Positions 41,971 through 52,089 of a DNA stretch of 64,000 nucleotides are shown piece by piece. Numbering within the stretch: the first letter of the stretch is position 1; the number at the start of each line of letters is the position of its first letter. The stretch is from contig JAGIAH010000009.1 of assembly GCA_017744915.1 (NCBI GenBank), forward strand, positions 62,001-126,000. Direction: 5' to 3'. Source of the DNA: Agrobacterium tumefaciens (GTDB lineage Bacteria; Pseudomonadota; Alphaproteobacteria; Rhizobiales; Rhizobiaceae). Made by a program: the position numbers and the translations under genes. The notes under the pieces were generated by a model. It searched no databases. It was not told the origin of the DNA and worked only from the letters and a program-made list of their open reading frames with translations.

Positions 41971-43032
41971 TCAGTTCAATGTCGGACGCTGGGCGGGAAG
42001 CGGAATATCCGACGGCGGCTGCATGGCGGGCGCGGCCTGAATGACCTGTTCCACGCTTTGCTGGCGTGCGGCCGGGGCCTGAGACGGTGCCGGCGAATAG
42101 GCCTGGGCGGCAAGACCCTCAGGATTGGCGGAAGGGGCGGCGGCCACGGCGGCGCAAGCCGAGGGCAGATCGGAGACCATGACCGGGCGCGGTTTCACCG
42201 GCTTGGCATTGGGGTCCTTCTTCGGCGGCGCCCATGGTTCCTTGCTGAACCACCAGGCAAGCGACTTGTCGCAGCCGTCGCCTTTGCCGACAGAGGCCTG
42301 CGGTTTGCAATTGGGAGCGCCGGGCGGGCATTCGAGACGGATGTGAAAATGCTCGTCGTGGCCATAGATCGGCCTGATCTTGCCCATGAAGGTGCGGTCG
42401 CCAGTCCATGTCTGGCAGAGCTTCTGCTTGATGGCCGGGTTGACGAAGACACGCTCCACCTGCGGGTAACTTGCCGCCATCATCACCAGCCGGGCATTTA
42501 GCGGCGACCACTTGCGGTCATCCACCGTCAGGAACTTGCTCTTGTCCAGCATCGAGATGAAAGGCACCGTTTCGCGCTGTTCCACGGTCAGCCGGGGGGT
42601 GGGCATGGGCCGCCACCACACATCGACATCGAGGCCGATCTGGTGCGAGGCATGGCCGGTCAGCATCGGGCCGCCGCGCGGCTGGGAAATATCGCCGAGC
42701 AGCAATCCCGGCCAGCCGATCTTCTGGGCGTCCTGCGAAAATTGCTCAAGGAAGGAAATCAGCTGCGGCTGGCCCCAGCGCCGGTTGCGCGACAGGCGCA
42801 TGGCCTGCCAGCCGGGACCGTCCGTCGGCATGGCGATGGCGCCGGACTGGCAACCCTTGGCATAGGAGCCGATCGGCTGCGAGCCCGTGGCGGAAGGCAG
42901 GGCCATGTGGCCAAACACTTCTTTCGCGGGCCTGTCTTCAGCCGATGCGGTCTCGATTTGCAATTGCAGCGCCGAGACGACCGACATCGCCAGCATGGCC
43001 GCCTTGAAAACTCTTGTTGATCCCGCCGTCAT
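41971..43032 (-). CDS. mepA: Penicillin-insensitive murein endopeptidase
   Basis: 353 residues from the ATG at 43032; the longer upstream frame has no family match. There is an N-terminal signal peptide up to IETASAED. The LAS metallopeptidase domain has GLLLGDISQPRGGPMLTGHASHQIGLDVDVWW in pattern (residues about 110-140; zinc ligands His and Asp in SHQIGLDVD) and the second zinc motif HDEHFHIRLECP. A Pro/Gln/Ala-rich tail of about 80 residues extends beyond the usual MepA end. It cleaves the D-Ala-meso-DAP crosslink in the periplasm. Divergent from yejA. Confidence 0.93.
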   Translation of the reverse strand: MTAGSTRVFKAAMLAMSVVSALQLQIETASAEDRPAKEVFGHMALPSATGSQPIGSYAKGCQSGAIAMPTDGPGWQAMRLSRNRRWGQPQLISFLEQFSQDAQKIGWPGLLLGDISQPRGGPMLTGHASHQIGLDVDVWWRPMPTPRLTVEQRETVPFISMLDKSKFLTVDDRKWSPLNARLVMMAASYPQVERVFVNPAIKQKLCQTWTGDRTFMGKIRPIYGHDEHFHIRLECPPGAPNCKPQASVGKGDGCDKSLAWWFSKEPWAPPKKDPNAKPVKPRPVMVSDLPSACAAVAAAPSANPEGLAAQAYSPAPSQAPAARQQSVEQVIQAAPAMQPPSDIPLPAQRPTLN

Positions 43033-43233
43033 ATAGCCTGCCCGTCCGATCAGGTGATTCTCTTCCCCCAAGAATAAACTGGAACGGGATTTTGTTGAAA
43101 CCATGTTTCGCCTGGTCCTCGCAAAGCGGGGATAAAGACGCCGATAAAGAGCTTGTGAGGCAGCGCATCTGTTTTTTGCCAATCTTTCTTTTATGCTCTC
43201 TCCAGCAAGCACAAAAACAGGGACATTCCCCCG

Positions 43234-45078
43234 ATGATATTGGCACCACTGAAATCCCGTATCCTTATCGCTATCGCGGCATCCGCCCTGCTGATACCGG
43301 CGGCGGCTTCCGCCCAGTCGGCGGATGTCTGGCGAAAGGGGATTTCGACGGTCGGGGAGCTGAAACATCCCGATGGTTTCGATCATTTCGACTATGTGAA
43401 TACCAACGCGCCGAAGGGCGGCACATTGCGCCTGTCGACATCAGGCACTTTCGACACGCTCAACCCGCTGCTCGCCAAGGGCGAAAGGGCGACGGGCCTT
43501 TCGCTGGTTTACGATACGCTGATGAAGTCGACGGAAGAGGAGCTTTCGGCCTCCTATGGTTTGCTGGCCGAGGGCGTGAGTTATCCCGACGATATTGCGA
43601 AGGCGACGTTCCGGCTGCGGCAGGACGCCAAATGGGCCGATGGCAAGCCGGTGACGCCGGAGGATGTCGTCTTCAGCTTCGAAAAAGCGAAGGATCTGAG
43701 CCCACAACTCTCGACCTATTATACTCACGTCACCAAAGCGGAAGTGAGCGGCGAAAGAGACATCACCTTCACCTTCGATGAAAAGAACAATCGCGAATTG
43801 CCGCAGATCGTCGGGCAATTGCTGATCGTTCCCAAGCACTGGTGGGAAGGCACAGGTCCGGACGGCAAGCCACGCGACATATCGCGCGGTACGCTGGAGC
43901 CGGTCATGGGCTCCGGCCCTTACAGGATCGCAGCCGTCTCCCCCGGCTCGTCCGTCACCTATGAACTCCGTGACGATTATTGGGGCAAGGACGTCAATGT
44001 GAATGTGGGGATGAATAATTTCAAAACCATTGCCTACACCTTCTTTGCCGATCAGGACGTGGAGTTCCAGGCCTTCAAGTCCGGCACCGTCGATTTCCGG
44101 CAGGAAGCCTCCTCCAGCCGCTGGGTCACGGGTTATGATTTTCCGGCCGTGAAGGAAGGCCGCGTCAAGAAAGAGGAATTGCCGAATATCTATCGCTCCG
44201 TCGGCATCATGCAGGCCTTCGTGCCGAACATGCGGCGCGAGAAGTTCCAGAACCCGAAACTGCGCAAGGCACTGAACTACGCCTTCGATTTCGAGGAGCT
44301 GAACCGCACGCTGGCTTACGGCCAGTTCCAGCGCATCAACAGCTTCTTCATGGGCAGCGAACTGGCCTCCTCCGGCCTGCCGACAGGCCGCGAACTGGAA
44401 ATTCTTCAGGAGCTGAAGGATCAGGTCCCGCCGGAAGTCTTCACGACGGAATATCGCAACCCGGTGGCCGGCGATCCCGCCAAGCAGCGCGACAATCTGC
44501 GCGAAGCGGTGAAGCTGATGAAGGAGGCCGGTTACGAGCTGCGCGGCAACCGCATGGTCAATGCGGCAACCGGCCAGCCGCTGGATATGGAGTTTCTGAT
44601 CGATTCCTCCGGCATGGAAAGAACCATTCTTCCCTATGTCCAGAACCTGAAGAAGATCGGCATCAACGCCACCATCCGCACCGTCGACGCCTCACAATAT
44701 ACCAACCGTACCCGCAGCTTCGATTTCGACGTCACGATCAAGCTCTGGGCGACGTCGGCCAATCCCGGAAACGAGCAGGCGGATTTCTGGGGTTCGGCAG
44801 CAGCCGACCGGCAGGGTTCCAACAACGTCGCCGGCATCAAGAACCCGGCCGTTGATGCATTGGTCCGGAAGGTCATATTTGCGCCCAACCGGGATGAACA
44901 GGTGGCCGCCGCCCGCGCGCTCGACCGGGTGCTTCTGGCAAACAGCTATGTCATTCCGCAATTTTACCGTGGCGAGATGTTCATCGCCTACTGGAACACC
45001 CTCGTCCGCCCTGAAAACCTGCCCGAATATGGCGTCGGTTTTCCGGACGCGTGGTGGTCCAGCCAGGCCGGGAATTGA
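43234..45078 (+). CDS. yejA: YejA-type peptide ABC importer binding protein
   Basis: 614 residues of solute-binding family 5 (SBP_bac_5). The signal peptide ends AAASAQSAD. YejA-like features are LKHPDGFDHFDYVNTNAPKGG, FDTLNPLLAKGE, and VMGSGPYRIAAVSPGSSVTYELRDDYWG in pattern. The C-terminal part has WATSANPGNEQADFWGS. In E. coli YejABEF imports microcin C and in alphaproteobacteria other peptides or antimicrobial peptides. Followed by yejB after 141 bases, then yejE and yejF. The clear preference for YejA over DppA rests on the companion genes. Confidence 0.92.
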   Translation: MILAPLKSRILIAIAASALLIPAAASAQSADVWRKGISTVGELKHPDGFDHFDYVNTNAPKGGTLRLSTSGTFDTLNPLLAKGERATGLSLVYDTLMKSTEEELSASYGLLAEGVSYPDDIAKATFRLRQDAKWADGKPVTPEDVVFSFEKAKDLSPQLSTYYTHVTKAEVSGERDITFTFDEKNNRELPQIVGQLLIVPKHWWEGTGPDGKPRDISRGTLEPVMGSGPYRIAAVSPGSSVTYELRDDYWGKDVNVNVGMNNFKTIAYTFFADQDVEFQAFKSGTVDFRQEASSSRWVTGYDFPAVKEGRVKKEELPNIYRSVGIMQAFVPNMRREKFQNPKLRKALNYAFDFEELNRTLAYGQFQRINSFFMGSELASSGLPTGRELEILQELKDQVPPEVFTTEYRNPVAGDPAKQRDNLREAVKLMKEAGYELRGNRMVNAATGQPLDMEFLIDSSGMERTILPYVQNLKKIGINATIRTVDASQYTNRTRSFDFDVTIKLWATSANPGNEQADFWGSAAADRQGSNNVAGIKNPAVDALVRKVIFAPNRDEQVAAARALDRVLLANSYVIPQFYRGEMFIAYWNTLVRPENLPEYGVGFPDAWWSSQAGN

Positions 45079-45219
45079 GGCCGGCCTTGCTTTCGCGGCG
45101 AAGGCTTGATTCACATAGGGCGAGACGAATCGCTTGGAGCGCATGCAAGGCGCTTTCACGAAAGGACCGGGTTTGACTGAAACGAAAACCGCTGGCGTAA
45201 CGGCCGGGAGCAGAGGCTG

Positions 45220-46314
45220 ATGGGCGCCTATATCCTCAGACGTCTGGCACTGATGATCCCGACGATCGTCGGCATCATGGGCATTTCGTTTCTCGTCATC
45301 CAGTTCGCGCCGGGCGGGCCGGTGGAACAGGTCGTGGCGCAGCTGACCGGGCAAGGCGACAGCGCCTCAGACCGGCTCTCGGGCGGCGGCGATCTCATGG
45401 GCCAGTCCGGTGGTTTCGATGAAAGCGGCTCGAAATATCGCGGCGCCCAGGGTCTTGATCCGGAGCTGATCAAGAAGCTCGAAAAACAGTTCGGCTTCGA
45501 CAAGCCGCCGCTCACCCGTTTTCTTGAAATGATGTGGAATTACATCCGCTTCGATTTCGGCGACAGCTTCTTCCGCAACTCGTCGGTGATCGATCTCATC
45601 ATCGACAAGCTGCCGGTCTCGGCGTCGCTCGGCTTCTGGATCCTGATCATTTCCTACATCATCTCCATTCCGCTCGGCATCAAGAAGGCCGTGTCGGATG
45701 GTTCGACCTTCGATGTCTGGACATCGGGCATCATCATCATCGGTTATGCGGTGCCGAGCTTCCTCTTCGGCATCCTGCTCATCGTTCTTTTTGCCGGCGG
45801 GTCGTTCTTCGACTGGTTTCCGCTGCGCGGTCTGGTCTCGGATAATTTCGACCAGCTGAACTGGTGGCAGAAGATTATCGACTATTTCTGGCACCTAACG
45901 TTGCCATTGATCGCGCTCTCCCTTTCGGCCTTCGCGACGACGACGCTTCTGACCAAGAATTCCTTCATCGACGAGATCAAGAAGCAATATGTCGTCACCG
46001 CCCGCGCCAAGGGTCTTACCGAACGCAGGGTTCTCTATGGCCATGTCTTCCGCAACGCGATGCTGATCGTGATCGCCGGTTTTCCGGGCGCCTTCATCTC
46101 GGCCTTCTTCACCGGCTCGCTGCTGATCGAGAATATCTTCTCGCTGGATGGTCTCGGCCGTCTCGGTTATCTCTCGGTCGTCAACCGTGATTATCCGATC
46201 GTCTTCGGCACGCTCTTCATCTTCTCGCTGATGGGCCTCGTCGTCGGCCTCCTGTCCGACCTGATCTACACGTGGATCGATCCGCGCATCGATTTCGAGC
46301 GGAGGGACGTGTGA
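45220..46314 (+). CDS. yejB: YejB-type peptide importer permease
   Basis: 364 residues. The N-terminus is [21 protein letters not shown], followed by a periplasmic insertion rich in Gly, Ser and Asp (about residues 45-90) as in YejB, and five further helices. The EAA loop is [25 protein letters not shown] in pattern (residues about 262-285). The stop overlaps the yejE start. Forms the channel with YejE. Confidence 0.94.
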   Translation: MGAYILRRLALMIPTIVGIMGISFLVIQFAPGGPVEQVVAQLTGQGDSASDRLSGGGDLMGQSGGFDESGSKYRGAQGLDPELIKKLEKQFGFDKPPLTRFLEMMWNYIRFDFGDSFFRNSSVIDLIIDKLPVSASLGFWILIISYIISIPLGIKKAVSDGSTFDVWTSGIIIIGYAVPSFLFGILLIVLFAGGSFFDWFPLRGLVSDNFDQLNWWQKIIDYFWHLTLPLIALSLSAFATTTLLTKNSFIDEIKKQYVVTARAKGLTERRVLYGHVFRNAMLIVIAGFPGAFISAFFTGSLLIENIFSLDGLGRLGYLSVVNRDYPIVFGTLFIFSLMGLVVGLLSDLIYTWIDPRIDFERRDV

Positions 46315-47459
46315 TGACGCTTGTCCATCCCGCCGGAACTGAGACGCTGGTAAAGCTGAAGCGCCCGTGGTTTTCGCCGACGACCAAGCGCCGCTGGCAG
46401 AATTTCAAGGCAAACCGCCGCGGATACTGGTCCTTCTGGCTGTTCCTGATCCTGTTTTTCCTGAGCCTGATGGCGGAATTCATCGCCAATGACAAACCCA
46501 TTCTCGCTTCCTACAAGGGCGAGTTTCTGGTGCCGGTCTTGGTGGATTATCCGGAGGAGAAATTCGGTGGCTTCCTCGCCCAGACCGATTACAAGTCCTC
46601 CTTCATTCAGGATGAGATCAATGCCAATGGCTGGATGATCTGGCCGCCGATCCGTTATTCCTATCAGACGGTCAATTCCAATATTCCGCACTCTGCGCCC
46701 ACGGCACCCTTCTGGCTGATGGATGAAAAGGAGCGCTGCTCGGCCTACCCGCAAGGCAATGCCGATCCGGGCTGCACGCTTGGCAATCTCAATTGGCTCG
46801 GAACCGACAATCAGGCGCGCGATGTTACGGCACGAATGATCTACGGCTTTCGCATCTCCGTGCTGTTTGGCCTGACGCTGACCATCGCCTCGGCCCTCGT
46901 CGGCGTCACGGCCGGCGCCATTCAGGGTTATTTCGGCGGTTGGACCGACCTGCTTCTGCAGCGTTTCATCGAAATCTGGTCGTCCATGCCGGTGCTTTAC
47001 ATCCTGCTGATCATCGCGGCCATCCTGCCGCCGGGCTTCTTCGTGCTGCTCGGCATCATGCTGCTGTTTTCTTGGGTCGGCTTCGTTGGCATTGTCCGCG
47101 CCGAATTCCTGCGGGCGAGAAATTTCGAATATGTCCGTGCTGCCCGGGCACTCGGCGTCGGCAACTGGACGATCATGTTCCGCCATCTTCTGCCCAACGC
47201 CATGGTGGCAACGCTGACCTTCCTGCCCTTCATCCTTTCGGGTTCGATCACCACGCTCACCTCGCTCGATTTCCTCGGCTTCGGCATGCCGCCGGGATCG
47301 CCGTCGCTGGGCGAGATGATCGCGCAGGGCAAGAACAACCTTCAGGCGCCCTGGCTCGGCCTCACCGCCTTCTTCACCATGTCCATCATGCTTTCGCTGT
47401 TGATCTTCGTGGGTGAAGCGGTGCGCGACGCCTTCGATCCACGCAAGACGTTCCGGTGA
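46314..47459 (+). CDS. yejE: YejE-type peptide importer permease
   Basis: 381 residues from the ATG at 46314 (overlapping the yejB TGA). The N-terminal cytoplasmic part is KRRWQNFKANRRGYWSFWLF, then a helix, a long periplasmic domain (about residues 60-165) that includes YSYQTVNSN and LNWLGTDNQARDV, and the permease core with the EAA loop YVRAARALGVGNWTIMFRHLLPNAMVA in pattern. Second channel subunit of YejABEF. Confidence 0.94.
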   Translation: MTLVHPAGTETLVKLKRPWFSPTTKRRWQNFKANRRGYWSFWLFLILFFLSLMAEFIANDKPILASYKGEFLVPVLVDYPEEKFGGFLAQTDYKSSFIQDEINANGWMIWPPIRYSYQTVNSNIPHSAPTAPFWLMDEKERCSAYPQGNADPGCTLGNLNWLGTDNQARDVTARMIYGFRISVLFGLTLTIASALVGVTAGAIQGYFGGWTDLLLQRFIEIWSSMPVLYILLIIAAILPPGFFVLLGIMLLFSWVGFVGIVRAEFLRARNFEYVRAARALGVGNWTIMFRHLLPNAMVATLTFLPFILSGSITTLTSLDFLGFGMPPGSPSLGEMIAQGKNNLQAPWLGLTAFFTMSIMLSLLIFVGEAVRDAFDPRKTFR

Positions 47460-47463
47460 TGCC

Positions 47464-49104
47464 ATGACGGAAACAAATATCCAGCCGCTTCTCTCCGTCC
47501 GTGATCTCTCCGTCGCCTTCCATCAGGGTGGCGCGACCAGTGTCGCGGTCGACCACGTTTCCTTCGACCTGATGCCGGGCGAAGTCGTCGCCCTCGTCGG
47601 GGAATCCGGTTCCGGCAAATCGGTGACGGCGAATTCCATCTTGAAATTGCTGCCCTATCCGGCGGCGAGCCACCCATCGGGCAAAATCCTGTTCGACGGC
47701 AAGGACATGCTGACCCTGCCGGAACGGGCGCTGCGTGCCGTGCGTGGCAACGACGTCACCATGATCTTCCAGGAGCCGATGACCTCGCTCAACCCGCTCC
47801 ACACCATCGAGCGGCAGATCGGCGAAATACTGGAACTGCATCAGGCCATCACCGGGGCAGAGGCGCGGGCGCGAACGCTGGAACTGTTATTACAGGTCGG
47901 CATCCGCGAGCCGGAGAAGCGGCTGAAGGCCTATCCGCATGAACTCTCAGGCGGCCAGCGACAGCGTGTGATGATTGCCATGGCGCTAGCCAACCGGCCG
48001 AAACTGCTGATCGCCGACGAGCCGACCACCGCGCTCGACGTGACGGTGCAGGCGCAGATCCTGGAACTGCTCGGTGATCTGAAAACGCAGCACGGCATGT
48101 CCATGCTGTTCATCACCCACGATCTTGGCATCGTCCGCAAATTTGCCGACCGCGTCTGCGTCATGACCAAGGGCAAGATCGTCGAGACCGGCACGGTGGA
48201 GCAGGTATTTACCGATCCTCAGCACGCCTATACGCGCCATTTGCTGGCTGCCGAGCCGAAGGGCGAACCGCCGCATTCCGATGCGAGCAAACCGGTGGTC
48301 ATGCAGGGTGACGACATCAAGGTCTGGTTCCCGATCAAGGCGGGACTGATGCGCCGGGTGGTCGACCATGTGAAGGCGGTGGACGGCATCGATATTACCC
48401 TGCGCGCCGGCCAGACCGTGGGCGTGGTGGGCGAATCCGGCTCCGGCAAAACGACGCTTGGTCTTGCTCTCTCGCGGCTTATTGCCTCGCAGGGCCGCAT
48501 CAGCTTCATCGGCCAGTCGATCGACAGCTATTCCTATGAGATGATGAAGCCGCTGAGGAACCGGCTGCAGGTGGTGTTTCAGGACCCCTATGGTTCGCTC
48601 AGCCCGCGCATGTCGGTGGGCGAAATCATTGCGGAGGGCCTGAAGGTACACGAGCGCTCTCTCTCCGCCGACGAGCGCGATACGCGTGTTGCGATCGCAC
48701 TGGAAGAGGTGGGCCTCGATCCGGCGACCCGCTGGCGGTATCCGCATGAGTTTTCCGGTGGCCAGCGTCAGCGCATCGCCATTGCCCGCGCCATGGTGCT
48801 TAAACCCCGTTTCGTCATGCTGGACGAGCCGACCTCCGCACTCGACATGAGCGTGCAGGCGCAGGTGGTCGATCTGCTGCGCGATCTCCAGGCGAAGCAT
48901 GAACTCGCCTACCTCTTCATCAGCCACGACCTGAAGGTGGTGAAGGCGCTCGCCAACGACCTGATCGTCATGCGCCACGGCAAGGTGGTGGAGAGCGGTC
49001 CGGCGGCAGAGATTTTCGCCGATCCGCAGCAGGACTATACCAAGGCGCTGCTGGCAGCCGCCTTCAACATCGAGGCGGTGAAAACGAAAGCGGTCAGCCA
49101 GTAA
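47464..49104 (+). CDS. yejF: YejF-type double ATP-binding protein of the peptide importer
   Basis: 546 residues with two complete ABC cassettes. First: Walker [46 protein letters not shown]. Second: [47 protein letters not shown]. Fused Dpp/Opp-type ATPases of this sort are typical of YejF. It starts four bases after the yejE stop, completing yejABEF. Confidence 0.95.
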   Translation: MTETNIQPLLSVRDLSVAFHQGGATSVAVDHVSFDLMPGEVVALVGESGSGKSVTANSILKLLPYPAASHPSGKILFDGKDMLTLPERALRAVRGNDVTMIFQEPMTSLNPLHTIERQIGEILELHQAITGAEARARTLELLLQVGIREPEKRLKAYPHELSGGQRQRVMIAMALANRPKLLIADEPTTALDVTVQAQILELLGDLKTQHGMSMLFITHDLGIVRKFADRVCVMTKGKIVETGTVEQVFTDPQHAYTRHLLAAEPKGEPPHSDASKPVVMQGDDIKVWFPIKAGLMRRVVDHVKAVDGIDITLRAGQTVGVVGESGSGKTTLGLALSRLIASQGRISFIGQSIDSYSYEMMKPLRNRLQVVFQDPYGSLSPRMSVGEIIAEGLKVHERSLSADERDTRVAIALEEVGLDPATRWRYPHEFSGGQRQRIAIARAMVLKPRFVMLDEPTSALDMSVQAQVVDLLRDLQAKHELAYLFISHDLKVVKALANDLIVMRHGKVVESGPAAEIFADPQQDYTKALLAAAFNIEAVKTKAVSQ

Positions 49105-49205
49105 GACGCATCGCATTTTCCATTAAGGCAATGATTTTTCTGTTGCTTCGCGGAAAACGCCGACCCATGTTGCGGTAAGCGTGACTGGGAAACGGATTGA
49201 TTGCG

Positions 49206-50453
49206 ATGGCAGCGGATGTGGTCGTTTTGGGAGCGGGGATCATCGGGGTCTCCGTCGCTTTGCAACTGGCCCGAAGGGGCAAATCGGTGGTGCTGGTGGA
49301 CCGGCGCGGGCCGGGCGAAGAGACCTCTTTCGGCAATGCCGGGCTGATCCAGAGAGAGGGCGTGGTGCCTTATGGCTTCACGCACGACCTTGCGCTGCTG
49401 CTGCGCTATTCGCTGAACAACAGGATCGATGTCCGCTATAGGCTCTCCGCCCTGCCGAGGATTGCGCCTTTCCTCGGCCGTTATTGGTATAATTCCGCAG
49501 CCTTGCGACATGCGGCGATTGCCCGCGCCTATACACCGTTGATCGAACATTCGGTCTCTGAGCACAGTATCCTGATCGACGAGGCGAAGGCTGGCGATCT
49601 TATCGTGAAAAACGGTTGGATGACGGCCTACAGGACCGCCGCAAGGCGGGACGCCGATTATGCCGTTGCCGAGGGTCTCCACCGCGACCACGGCATTTCC
49701 CACTCGAAACTCGATGCCGAGGAGCTGGCTACGGCCGAACCGTATCTCAGCCGTGATTTCGTCGGCGGCCTGAAATGGAATGATCCCTGGTCAGTACGCG
49801 ATCCGCATGCGCTGACGCTTGCCTATGTCAAGCTGTTCGAAAGCCTTGGCGGAACCTTTGTCCGGGGTGATGCCTCCACACTCAGCCAGACGGTTAGCGG
49901 CTGGACGGTGCGCACCGAGACAGGCGCTGTGGAGGCCGAACATGCCGTCGTGGCGCTTGGCCCCTGGGCGGACACGGTGACGGAAAGGCTGGGCTATCGC
50001 TTCCCGCTCGGCGTGAAGCGCGGTTACCACATGCATTATGCGCCGCAGGAAGGCACAAAGCTCAACAACTGGCTGATCGACGCGGAGCGCGGTTATTTCC
50101 TGGCGCCGATGCGAAAAGGCATCCGCCTGACGACCGGTGCGGAATTTGCCGAACGTGATGCGCCAAAATCCCCGGTACAGATCGAGCGGGCGGAACGGGT
50201 TGCCCGCACTGTCTTTCCCCTCGGCGGCAGGCTGGATGCGGAGCCGTGGATGGGTGCCAGGCCCTGCACGCCGGACATGATGCCGATCATCGGCAAGGCG
50301 CCGCGCCACAAGACCCTGTGGTTCGCCTTCGGCCATGCCCATCACGGTCTGACGCTTGGGCCGATCACCGGCCGTGTTCTGGCGGAAACCATGCTGGGAG
50401 AAGCGCCTGTTATTGCCATCGATGCCTATCGTCCGGAAAGGTTCAATCCCTGA
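49206..50453 (+). CDS. FAD-dependent D-amino-acid dehydrogenase-like oxidoreductase
   Basis: 415 residues from the ATG at 49206. The FAD-binding loop is VVVLGAGIIGVSVALQLARRGKSVVLVD in pattern (residues 4-31), followed by GEETSFGNAGLIQREG as in DadA, and the C-terminal FAD motif FAFGHAHHGLTLGPITGRVLAE in pattern. The internal GYHMHYAP and WMGARPCTPDMMPIIG are shared by DadA/glycine oxidase relatives. It is probably a membrane-associated enzyme that oxidises a D-amino acid or similar amine. Substrate not assigned. It stands between yejF and a mosaic repeat. Confidence 0.85.
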   Translation: MAADVVVLGAGIIGVSVALQLARRGKSVVLVDRRGPGEETSFGNAGLIQREGVVPYGFTHDLALLLRYSLNNRIDVRYRLSALPRIAPFLGRYWYNSAALRHAAIARAYTPLIEHSVSEHSILIDEAKAGDLIVKNGWMTAYRTAARRDADYAVAEGLHRDHGISHSKLDAEELATAEPYLSRDFVGGLKWNDPWSVRDPHALTLAYVKLFESLGGTFVRGDASTLSQTVSGWTVRTETGAVEAEHAVVALGPWADTVTERLGYRFPLGVKRGYHMHYAPQEGTKLNNWLIDAERGYFLAPMRKGIRLTTGAEFAERDAPKSPVQIERAERVARTVFPLGGRLDAEPWMGARPCTPDMMPIIGKAPRHKTLWFAFGHAHHGLTLGPITGRVLAETMLGEAPVIAIDAYRPERFNP

Positions 50454-50459
50454 TAGCCG

Positions 50460-50561
50460 GAGCATCGGACCGAAAAGTGTAGTATGGTTTTCGGAAAATC
50501 CGATGCTCAAACAAAAACTTAGAGCGGCGGAACGATTGCGTTTTTATCTGCGCCGCTCTAA
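50460..50561. repeat. Rhizobium-type intergenic mosaic element (RIME-like)
   Basis: Two large palindromes lie in tandem. The first is GAGCATCGGA (50460-50469) with TCCGATGCTC (50499-50508), nested around CCGAAAA (50470) and TTTTCGG (50488). The second is TTAGAGCGGCG (50519-50529) with CGCCGCTCTAA (50551-50561), an 11-base perfect arm. About 102 bases in all, close to the length of RIME1 of Rhizobium, and immediately after the DadA-like stop codon. The first palindrome shares its core with 34628-34652. Confidence 0.75.
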
Positions 50562-50726
50562 ATCCGCTGGCCTTCCTGTGACAGGCCACGTAACATGGTC
50601 CCATGCAAAGGGGAAAAGGGGCAAACGTCATCATGGTGGCGAGGTTTCTCATCTATCAGCAGCAGGACGACTTTCGTTAGCGAAACTCGCTGCGCATGAA
50701 ACGAGATGGAAACGGCTTGCTGGTGC

Positions 50727-52088
50727 ATGATGGATGATATTGAAAACGCAAAGAAATTTTTCGCCGATAACCCCGATATCGAAATTCTCGAAGCTTTCGT
50801 CATAGACGCGAACGGTGTTCCGCGCGGCAAATGGATTCCGCGCGAACGGGCAATCGACGTGCTTGAAAAGGGAATGGCGATCCCGCGATCCGTTTATGCA
50901 CTGGATATCTGGGGCCGGGATGTGCACGCCGCAGGTCTTGCCGAAGGCACGGGTGACCCTGATGGTTTTTGTTTCCCCGTTCCCGGCACGCTGTCACGCG
51001 TGACATGGCTTGGCCGCCCGACGGCACAGGTTCTGCTGGCGATGAAAAATCCGGATGGAACCGGCTTCTACGGCGATCCGCGCCATGTTCTGTCGCAGGT
51101 TCTGAACGCCTATAAAAAAGCTGGCCTCACGCCGGTCGTAGCCACCGAACTTGAATTTTACCTGATCGATCCCGTTCGCTCGGCGCTCGATCCGGTGCGC
51201 CCGCCGCATAGCCGTGAGGGGCGCTGGCACACCGGCCAGACGCAGGTTCTGTCGATCTCCGAATTGCAGGATTTCGAGGATGTCTTCCATGATATCGCGA
51301 CAGCCTGCCGCGCCCAGGGCGTGCTTGCCGATACGACGCTGCGGGAGAATGGCCCCGGGCAATACGAGATCAACCTCAATCATGTGCCGGATGCCCTGCA
51401 GGCCGCCGATTTCGCAGTCTTCCTGAAACGTATCGTCAAGGGCGTGGCGCGGCGGCATGAACTTGACGCCACCTTCATGGCCAAGCCCTATGGGCTACAG
51501 GCCGGCAACGGCATGCATGTGCATTTTTCCGTTCTCGACAGGGACGGCAGGAATATCTATGCCGGGGAAGACGGCCCTTCGGATGCGCTGATGCATTCGG
51601 TCGGCGGCCTGTTGGAAAACATGGGGGAGAGCATGGCGATCTTCGCACCCCATGCCAATTCCTATCGCCGCCTGACCCCCAGCGAACACGCTCCCACCTA
51701 TGCCTCCTGGGGCATCGACAATCGCTCGGCGGCGGTGCGCGTGATCGTTGCCAGCAAGGCGGCGACGCGTATCGAGCATCGGGTGGCCGGCGCCGATACC
51801 AATCCCTATCTGGTCCTCGCGATGATCCTCAGCGCCGCACTTGCGGGCATGAAGGAGAAGCGCCAGCCCGGCGGCGCGATCGCCGGCGACAGCCACGCGA
51901 TCAATCACGAACCGCTTCCCACCAACTGGGATTACGCGTTGCAGCGCTTCACGCGGTCGAGTTTTGCCTATGCAACGCTTGGCCAGAAGTACCGGACGCT
52001 GTTTTCCGCCTGCAAGCAGCAGGAGCTTTCCGAATTTTCCCTGCGTGTAACCGACGTCGAATATGACGCCTATATCAGGACGGTGTGA
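50727..52088 (+). CDS. Glutamine synthetase-family protein, PuuA-like
   Basis: 453 residues (ATG at 50727 taken; 50706 and 50730 are alternatives, none with a clear ribosome site). GS-family features: VATELEFYLID with the first metal Glu, LRENGPGQYEINLNHVPDA with the second, GNGMHVHFSV, and NSYRRLTPSEHAPTYASWGIDNRSAAVRV in pattern with the ATP/ammonia site. The length and the adjacent FAD oxidoreductase suggest gamma-glutamylputrescine synthetase or a related gamma-glutamylamide ligase, not a true GlnA. The next gene starts one base after its stop. Confidence 0.85.
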   Translation: MMDDIENAKKFFADNPDIEILEAFVIDANGVPRGKWIPRERAIDVLEKGMAIPRSVYALDIWGRDVHAAGLAEGTGDPDGFCFPVPGTLSRVTWLGRPTAQVLLAMKNPDGTGFYGDPRHVLSQVLNAYKKAGLTPVVATELEFYLIDPVRSALDPVRPPHSREGRWHTGQTQVLSISELQDFEDVFHDIATACRAQGVLADTTLRENGPGQYEINLNHVPDALQAADFAVFLKRIVKGVARRHELDATFMAKPYGLQAGNGMHVHFSVLDRDGRNIYAGEDGPSDALMHSVGGLLENMGESMAIFAPHANSYRRLTPSEHAPTYASWGIDNRSAAVRVIVASKAATRIEHRVAGADTNPYLVLAMILSAALAGMKEKRQPGGAIAGDSHAINHEPLPTNWDYALQRFTRSSFAYATLGQKYRTLFSACKQQELSEFSLRVTDVEYDAYIRTV

Positions 52089-52089
52089 G

